DNA from: Acidobacteriota bacterium
GTDB lineage: Bacteria > Acidobacteriota > Thermoanaerobaculia > UBA5066
Reading direction: 5' to 3'
Assembly (NCBI GenBank): GCA_016716715.1
Contig: JADJVE010000008.1
Coordinates: 166,501 to 230,500, forward strand
DNA: 64,000 bases
Part shown: positions 58,175-64,000 of the stretch, one piece after another
How the letters are laid out: each line of letters starts with the position of its first letter
Numbering within the stretch: the stretch's first letter is position 1
The notes under the pieces: generated by a model
Told to the model about the DNA's origin: nothing
Seen by the model: the letters and a program-made list of their open reading frames with translations, nothing else
Database searches by the model: none
Translations under genes and position numbers: made by a program

Positions 58175-59551
58175 TCACTCCGTTCCTCCGTTCAATACGC
58201 TCTCGGGGCGGCGTCCCGCCTTGACGGCGAGCTTCAGCGCCGCCGTGTGCGCGTCGGCGCGGGCGACGAGCTCGCGCGTCTCCGCCTCGCGGCGGGCCGT
58301 GGTGACGTCCAGGAGATCGAGCGTCTTCACGACGCCCGCCCGGAACCTGTCGTTCGTGATGCGCTCGGCCTCGCGGGCCGAATCGAGCGCCTTCTTCGCG
58401 GTCTCGTGCCGGGCCTGGGCCGTCCGGGCTTCCTCGAAGGCCTGGCGGACCTCGAGGCGGACGCCCTCGGCGAACCGCGCGACGTCCTCGCGCCCCGCGC
58501 GGGCGTCCTCGCGCGCCGCGACGGCGGCGGCGTGGTCGCTGCCGCCCGCGAACACGTTCCAGGTCGCGACGGCCATGATCGAGCCCGACGTGCCCGTCGA
58601 GCCGAACGGCTTGTCGCCGTACAGCTCGCCCTTGGCGACGAGCGCGAGCTTCGGCCAGATCGGCGCCTTCTTCACCTTCTCCTCGAGCTCGCCGGCGGCA
58701 AGGAGATTCCGGGCCGAGCCGAGATCCGAGCGCTCGGCAGCCGTCGCGAGCCAGCCGTCCACGGGAGTCGCGACGGGGCGCGGGTCGGGCAGGGGAGCGA
58801 GGGTCCAGGAGGAACTGCCGGCGGCGCCGAGGCGGAACGCGAGGTTCGCATTCGCGATGCGCACGCGGCCGTCGGCCTCCGTCACGAGGTCGTCCATCTT
58901 GGAGAGCTCGACCTCGGCCCTGAGGAGCTCCGAGCGGACGAGCATGCCCTGAGCGGCGTAGTCGCCGGCCAGCTTGACGTGCGCGGCGACGGTGTCGCGC
59001 GACTTGTGGAGAAGGGCCGCGTATTCCTCCGCCTGGGCGACCATGACGTACGCCTCGGCGGCCGCGAGGGCCGCGTTGTCGGCCACCCACGAGGACGTGC
59101 CCGAGGCGGCGTCGGCCGCGAGCTTCGCCTGGTCGATGCGGCCCGAGAGCTCGCCGCCCGTGAAGAGGGGGAGGACGATCTCGGCCCGCGTGATCCCCGT
59201 GTTCAGGGGCGAGGCGTCGTTCGGGTTCGAGGCCACGAACTCCGGGAACGAGAAGACGCCCTGGTTCAGCTTGAGGGCGAAGACCTCGGCCGGGTTGTTC
59301 GTGCGCATCCAGAGCGCCGTCAGGTTCAGGGACGGCCACCGGAAGCCCTTCGCCTGTGAGGCGCGGGCCTCGGCGGCGCCCTGGCGGGCCTGCGCGGCGG
59401 TGACTTCCCGGGCGCCTTCCCGGGCCTTCTGCATGGCGCCTGCGAGGGTCAGGGGCGAAGGGGTCCCGGCCTGGGCCCGGGCGCCGGAGGGCGCCGCGAG
59501 GGCAACCAGGAGGAGCAGGGCCCGGGCGGCCGGAAGGGGCTTGTCATTCAT
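58175..59551 (-). CDS. TolC family outer-membrane efflux protein
   Basis: 458 residues with a signal peptide ending GARAQ. Two repeated coiled-coil/barrel halves of the OEP family (LTLAGAMQKAREGAREVTAA, then NERFRAG-type segment NDRFRAGVVKTLDLLDVTTA). First gene of the leftward efflux operon TolC - adaptor - RND - P-II-like - FmdB - ArsR, all with short gaps or overlaps. Confidence 0.92.
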   Translation of the reverse strand: MNDKPLPAARALLLLVALAAPSGARAQAGTPSPLTLAGAMQKAREGAREVTAAQARQGAAEARASQAKGFRWPSLNLTALWMRTNNPAEVFALKLNQGVFSFPEFVASNPNDASPLNTGITRAEIVLPLFTGGELSGRIDQAKLAADAASGTSSWVADNAALAAAEAYVMVAQAEEYAALLHKSRDTVAAHVKLAGDYAAQGMLVRSELLRAEVELSKMDDLVTEADGRVRIANANLAFRLGAAGSSSWTLAPLPDPRPVATPVDGWLATAAERSDLGSARNLLAAGELEEKVKKAPIWPKLALVAKGELYGDKPFGSTGTSGSIMAVATWNVFAGGSDHAAAVAAREDARAGREDVARFAEGVRLEVRQAFEEARTAQARHETAKKALDSAREAERITNDRFRAGVVKTLDLLDVTTARREAETRELVARADAHTAALKLAVKAGRRPESVLNGGTE

Positions 59552-59623
59552 AGAAAACTCTTATATAACTATATAGCGATTGAAGTCAACCGGCTGGAAC
59601 GCCGGAACGACAAGGAGAAAACA
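59552..59623. promoter_or_regulatory. AT-rich divergent promoter region with TATATA dyad
   Basis: TTATATAACTATATAG near 59561-59576 is the only AT-rich block for kilobases, midway between divergent starts at 59551 and 59624. It can supply -10 boxes for both strands and forms paired TATATA half sites, a likely binding site for a regulator such as the operon's own ArsR. Confidence 0.5.
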
Positions 59624-59858
59624 ATGACCATCAACGACGCTCTCCGCGCCATCGGCGGCTTCTTCACCCTGGCCTCCGTCGCCCTCGGGTACTTTGTTCA
59701 CCCCGGCTTCTTCCTCTTCACGGCCTTCGTGGGGGCGAACCTGCTTCAGAGCGGCCTTCTCGAAGACGTGCCCGATGGTCGCGATCCTGAAGAAGGTAGG
59801 GCTGACGGACCAGATCGACCAGCCCAGGGCGTCCTGTTGCGCCGGGGAGGCCGCGTGA
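59624..59858 (+). CDS. DUF2892 membrane protein, frameshifted
   Basis: ATG 59624 with AAGGAG upstream. MTINDALRAIGGFFTLASVA and FLLF-type helices match DUF2892 up to NLLQS. One extra G at 59753-59754 then breaks the frame; in the corrected frame it continues AFSKTCPMVAILKKVG and ends with ASCCAGEAA, giving 77 residues with the expected Cys signature (TCPM). The stop overlaps the OsmC start by GTGA. Confidence 0.75.
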
Positions 59859-60241
59859 GGTACGACGTGGCCTTCCCCGGCGGCGTCGCCGTCGAGGCTG
59901 CCTTCAAGGGCCACACGGTCCGGACGGACCAGCCCTCGCCCTTCGGGGGAGACTCGGCTCCGGCGCCGTTCGACCTCTTCATCGCCTCGATCGCGACGTG
60001 CATGGGCTTCTACGCCCTGCGGTTCTGCCAGGAGCGCGGGATCGCGACGGAAGGCCTCAGCCTCTCGGTCGAGACCATCAGGGACCCCGAGAAGAAGCGT
60101 CTCTCGACGATCAAGGCGGCCCTTACGCTCCCGCCGGGATTCCCCGAGAAGTACACGGGTGCGATTCAGCGCGCCGTCGACCAGTGCGCCGTCAAGAAGC
60201 ACATGATCGAGCCGCCCGCGTTCGAGCTCTCGGTGAACTGA
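59855..60241 (+). CDS. OsmC-like family protein
   Basis: 128 residues from GTG 59855, overlapping the corrected DUF2892 stop. It has FPGGVAVEAAFKGHTVRTDQ, then APFDLFIASIATCMGFYALR and FCQERGI, with the two Cys of OsmC/Ohr-type thiol peroxidases placed in the central helix region, and VDQCAVKKHMIEPP near the end. Ordinarily it reduces organic peroxides or handles sulfur compounds; the YhfA-like subgroup is poorly characterised. The pairing with DUF2892 suggests sulfur transfer. Confidence 0.85.
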   Translation: MRYDVAFPGGVAVEAAFKGHTVRTDQPSPFGGDSAPAPFDLFIASIATCMGFYALRFCQERGIATEGLSLSVETIRDPEKKRLSTIKAALTLPPGFPEKYTGAIQRAVDQCAVKKHMIEPPAFELSVN

Positions 60242-60247
60242 AGACGT

Positions 60248-60955
60248 TCAGGCCGGGTCGGCGAGGATCGCGGAGAGCCTCTCGACGACTTCCGCGCCCG
60301 ATTCCTTGTCGTAGGGCGCCGCGTAGAACGCGTCGAGGTCCATCGGGGGATGGAGCGTCAGGTGGCACTTCCGGAGGAACTTGCCCGGAAGCTGCTTGTG
60401 AAGCAGCAGCTCCCGGAAGCCGTCCACGCGCACGGGCACCGCGATCGCCTTTGTCCTGTGGAGGAGCTGGGCGACGCCGGGGCGCAGCGGAGCGCCCTTC
60501 TGCGTCGTCCCGGCGGGGAAGTGCAGGAGCCAGCCGGTCGCGATGGCTTCCTCCACCTTCGCAATGCCTTCGAAGTCGGCGGTGCGCTTCACGTCCTTGC
60601 CGCCCTCGCGAAAGCTGCGGCGAAACGTGACGCCGCCGGCCTTCGTGAACAGCTGCGTCACGAGGTTCTTCTGCATCGTCTCGGTGGCGGCCGAGAAACG
60701 CGTGAACGGGTCCTCGAGCGGCATCGCGTGCTTGACGTACACGAGATCGAAGAACGCGATCGCCTCCATGAAGTACGTCTGGTGGTTGGACAGGAACACG
60801 ACGTTCCGGTGCGGCAGCGTGTCCAGGATGGCGTCGCCGGTCGCGTGGACGCGGTTCAGGAGGCGGAAGTAGGGCAGCGTGAATCCGAACGCCGCGCTCG
60901 TGATGATGCCGCGCCGAAGCCAGCGATCGAAGAACGACTGTTCGAGGGAGGACAT
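60248..60955 (-). CDS. PlsC-type acyltransferase
   Basis: 235 residues from ATG 60955. Contains NVVFLSNHQTYFMEAIAFF, LFTKAGGVTFRRS, GWLLHFPAGTTQKGAPL and AIAVPVRVDGFRELL, the blocks of 1-acyl-glycerol-3-phosphate acyltransferases. The catalytic His-X4-Asp is altered: after NHQTYFM comes Glu, not Asp at the usual place, so specificity may differ. The poly-G tract begins about 30 bases upstream of the start, so its promoter region is lost or unreadable. Confidence 0.85.
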   Translation of the reverse strand: MSSLEQSFFDRWLRRGIITSAAFGFTLPYFRLLNRVHATGDAILDTLPHRNVVFLSNHQTYFMEAIAFFDLVYVKHAMPLEDPFTRFSAATETMQKNLVTQLFTKAGGVTFRRSFREGGKDVKRTADFEGIAKVEEAIATGWLLHFPAGTTQKGAPLRPGVAQLLHRTKAIAVPVRVDGFRELLLHKQLPGKFLRKCHLTLHPPMDLDAFYAAPYDKESGAEVVERLSAILADPA

Positions 60956-60982
60956 GTTTGGCCGATTGTAACGGCCTGTGAA

Positions 60983-62136
<1,154 letters not shown>

Positions 62137-62641
62137 ACCGGAGCGCGACTTCGAGGCCCCATACGACCAGGTCCGTGGCTTTCGGCGCGTGCCCGAGGCG
62201 GCGCAGCATCGAGGAGATCTGGCCGCGGTGGTACGTCTGGTGGTTCACCACGTGCCGGACGATCACCCAGAACGGCGCCGTTTTCGCCTCGCCCTTGAGG
62301 TTCTTCCAGGTGAACGAGGTCGCGAGGCGTGCGGCGTCGTACGTGGGGACGAGCCGTGCGTGCTTTTCCTGCGCGGCGAGGAGGACGCGGACCGCGTCGT
62401 CCAGGGTCGGAAGCTCGGCGACCGTCGGCAGGCGCATTGCGTCCTTCCCGGCGAAACGCTCGGCCCAGGCGTCCGTGGCGCCCGCGATGTGGACGAACGT
62501 GGCCCGCAGCGACGGCCAGCCCCCGCCCTGCTCCTTCTCGTAGTCGTGCTCGGGGATCGTGCGGAGGGCTTCGATGACGCGCGCGTTGGCCCAGGCGTTG
62601 AACGCGTAAAGGGAGGCGAGGTCGTCCGCGGGAAGGCTCAT
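62137..62641 (-). CDS. DinB family protein, 3' end lost in the poly-G tract
   Basis: About 168 residues are readable from ATG 62641 (ATGA overlap with the upstream gene). The DinB/YfiT four-helix fold has three metal-binding His: FVHIAGATDAWAERF and VNHQTYHRGQISSMLRRLGH. The normal family length is about 160-175, so only a few C-terminal residues are missing. DinB proteins are presumed metal-dependent hydrolases or thiol transferases. Confidence 0.85.
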
Positions 62642-63627
62642 CGCGCCGCGTCCTCCACGATCGTGTTCGTGAGCGTCCCGAGGCCGTCGATCGTGAGGCT
62701 CACGACGTCCCCCGGCTTGAGCCACTGGTCGTGCGTGACCTTCGAGCCGTTCAGCTCGAGGAAGCAGCCGGTCCCGACCGTGCCGGAGCCGATCACCTCG
62801 CCGGGCTCGAGCGTGACGCCGTCGGCGGCGCGTTGCACGATCTCGGCGAACGTCCAGTTCATCTGCGAGACGTCGCCGTGCGAGACAGGCACGTGGTTCA
62901 CCGTCGCCGACATGGCCGCGTAGAGGACGTTGCCCTTGTGCGACGGGCGGAGCCGGGGCTGGAGCTCGTCCTTCGTGACGAGCCAGGGCCCGAGGCCGGT
63001 CGCGAAGTCCTTTCCCTTGGCGGGCCCGAGGTTCAGCTTCATCTCCTCCATCTGGAGCGCCCGCGCGGAGAAGTCGTTCATGACGCCGTAGCCGAAGATC
63101 GCGGCGTCGGCCTCCTCGAGCGTCGGGTTCGTGACGCGCCGGCCGATCACGCAGAAGCACTCGAGCTCGAAGTCGAGTTTTTCGAGGCGGCGCCCGCCGA
63201 CGCGCAGGTCGCCGGGGCCGACGACCGCGAGGGCGTTCGTGAAGTAGAAAACGGGGAAGTCGTCGAACTCCGGGATCATCGGAAGGCCCCGGTTCTTCCG
63301 GGCGGTCTCGACGTGCTGGCGGAACGCGTAACCGTCGCGGATCGAAACGGGCTTCGGGAGCGGCGCGGCGAGCGTGACGCGCGCTTCGGAGACGAACGCT
63401 TCTCGCGGCAGCTCGGAGGCCATGGCGACGAGGGAGGCCGCGTCGGGGAGCAGCTCGTCGGACCGTTTCACGAAATCGAGCATCGACAGGTTCGCGAAGC
63501 GCGGGTGGGCGCGCGCGAAGTCGAGGATGCGGTCCTCGCCGATCACGGCGCCGAACCGCGGGTGCCTGCGGAGGACGCCCGACTGGGACGCTTCGCCCTC
63601 CGGCGGCATGAACGAGACGAGCTTCAT
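62638..63627 (-). CDS. fumarylacetoacetate hydrolase family protein
   Basis: 329 residues. The FAH C-terminal fold is clear: GYAFRQHVETARKNRG, the acidic metal ligands in DFELECFCVIG, and GYGVMNDFSARALQ, then GSGTVGTGCFLELNG. It hydrolyses a C-C bond in a beta-diketo acid, typically in aromatic amino-acid breakdown, or acts as a decarboxylase or hydratase in the wider family. Overlaps the DinB gene by ATGA. No other tyrosine-degradation gene is in view. Confidence 0.93.
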   Translation of the reverse strand: MKLVSFMPPEGEASQSGVLRRHPRFGAVIGEDRILDFARAHPRFANLSMLDFVKRSDELLPDAASLVAMASELPREAFVSEARVTLAAPLPKPVSIRDGYAFRQHVETARKNRGLPMIPEFDDFPVFYFTNALAVVGPGDLRVGGRRLEKLDFELECFCVIGRRVTNPTLEEADAAIFGYGVMNDFSARALQMEEMKLNLGPAKGKDFATGLGPWLVTKDELQPRLRPSHKGNVLYAAMSATVNHVPVSHGDVSQMNWTFAEIVQRAADGVTLEPGEVIGSGTVGTGCFLELNGSKVTHDQWLKPGDVVSLTIDGLGTLTNTIVEDAAR

Positions 63628-63679
63628 TGCGGCTCAGTTTATACGCTCCGCGCTAACATTCGCGGCCGGAGGGACCCGA

Positions 63680-64000
63680 ATGCCGCGCGCCGTCGGACGC
63701 GACCGCCTCGGGGTCGAGACCGCGGGGCAGGTCCTCCTCGACTGCGACGCGCCGAAGGGCTGGCGCCCCCGCGTGCCGGCGACGCCGACCTCCGCGGAGC
63801 ACCCCGGAACGGCGGTTGCCTGGGAAGGGGACTTCTTCGAGGTCCTCGAGGTCCGGCCCCGGGGGGCGGGCGTGCAGTACGTCCTCGCGCCGTGGGACGA
63901 GCGGCACGCGATGCGCGTCGTGGCGGCCTACAGCGAGGAGTCGGAGGCCGCGCGGGCGGGTGAGCGTTCGGACGCCGCGGTGCACGCCGACCGCCACGTG
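63680..64000 (+). CDS. protein of unknown function, truncated by the window end
   Basis: ATG 63680 with GGAGGGA upstream; 107 codons are open to the last base. The peptide (LLDCDAPKGWRPRVPATPTS, AWEGDFFEVLEVRPRGAG, YVLAPWDERHAMRVVAAYSE) is well formed and codon use matches the neighbours. I do not recognise the family. Divergent from the FAH-family gene. Confidence 0.65.
   Translation, partial: MPRAVGRDRLGVETAGQVLLDCDAPKGWRPRVPATPTSAEHPGTAVAWEGDFFEVLEVRPRGAGVQYVLAPWDERHAMRVVAAYSEESEAARAGERSDAAVHADRHV

Noticed and set aside
59624..60241. A DUF2892-OsmC fusion protein
   Set aside because: The linker between the domains is out-of-frame sequence; correcting one base separates them into two overlapping genes.

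Overview
The window is a G+C-rich stretch (about 70% by eye) from a diderm, probably anaerobic or facultative bacterium. It encodes TolC, FadL-like and OprP-like outer-membrane proteins, many periplasmic multihaem cytochromes, twin-arginine molybdoenzymes and several sigma-54 activators. An acidobacterial or deltaproteobacterial relative fits the content, but no rRNA or tRNA is present and the phylum is inference only.

Layout. 1-4319: housekeeping genes (ECF sigma fragment, topoisomerase IV A, DUF2911, ispH). 4316-11095: a nine-haem cytochrome (minus strand), then a sigma-54 activator followed by Rieske protein, b6-type cytochrome b, a ten-haem cytochrome and a CGGC protein. 11139-24897: a second, paralogous sigma-54 activator and two divergent sulfur-respiration operons. 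The leftward operon holds an octahaem tetrathionate-reductase-family cytochrome, cytochrome b, YedE, YedE-rhodanese and a NifX-like protein. The rightward operon holds a Psr/Phs molybdoenzyme, Fe-S protein, NrfD, YedE and YedE-rhodanese, behind a good -24/-12 promoter, followed by a FadL-like porin and a DUF302-like protein. Both operons carry the same short YedE + YedE-rhodanese pair. 24969-31745: an arsenic island (methyltransferase, arsR, arsM, acr3, arsC, permease, second arsR, thioredoxin, CcdA, small disulfide protein) with visible ArsR operators. 31761-39357: LysR regulator, porin, small periplasmic protein, tandem rhodanese, second Psr-type molybdoenzyme with Fe-S and cytochrome b subunits, resembling a chalcogen-oxyanion reduction locus. 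39406-46988: TauE exporter, small secreted Gly-rich proteins with DGTG motifs, a methyltransferase-DUF6125 fusion, and a histidine kinase/NtrC pair with thioredoxin and CcdA. 46993-50107: ArsR-led operon of two PLP enzymes of sulfur amino-acid metabolism. 50160-52234: a frameshifted surface-protein gene. 53241-59551: RND efflux operon with P-II-like, FmdB and ArsR genes. 59624-64000: DUF2892, OsmC, acyltransferase, DinB, FAH-family hydrolase and an incomplete unknown gene.

How it fits together. Quinol-linked membrane subunits (NrfD and two b-type cytochromes) feed three periplasmic reductases. YedE/TauE transporters and rhodaneses would move and relay sulfane sulfur. Two receiver-less sigma-54 activators with a shared Cys pair are obvious candidates to switch the system on. 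The arsenic, efflux and thiol-redox genes suggest a metalloid- and sulfur-rich habitat.

Sequence quality. Four genes carry a single-base indel, 52376-52437 looks like cloning-linker DNA followed by a 28-base G run, and 60983-62136 is almost pure G. These parts should be treated as possibly artefactual.
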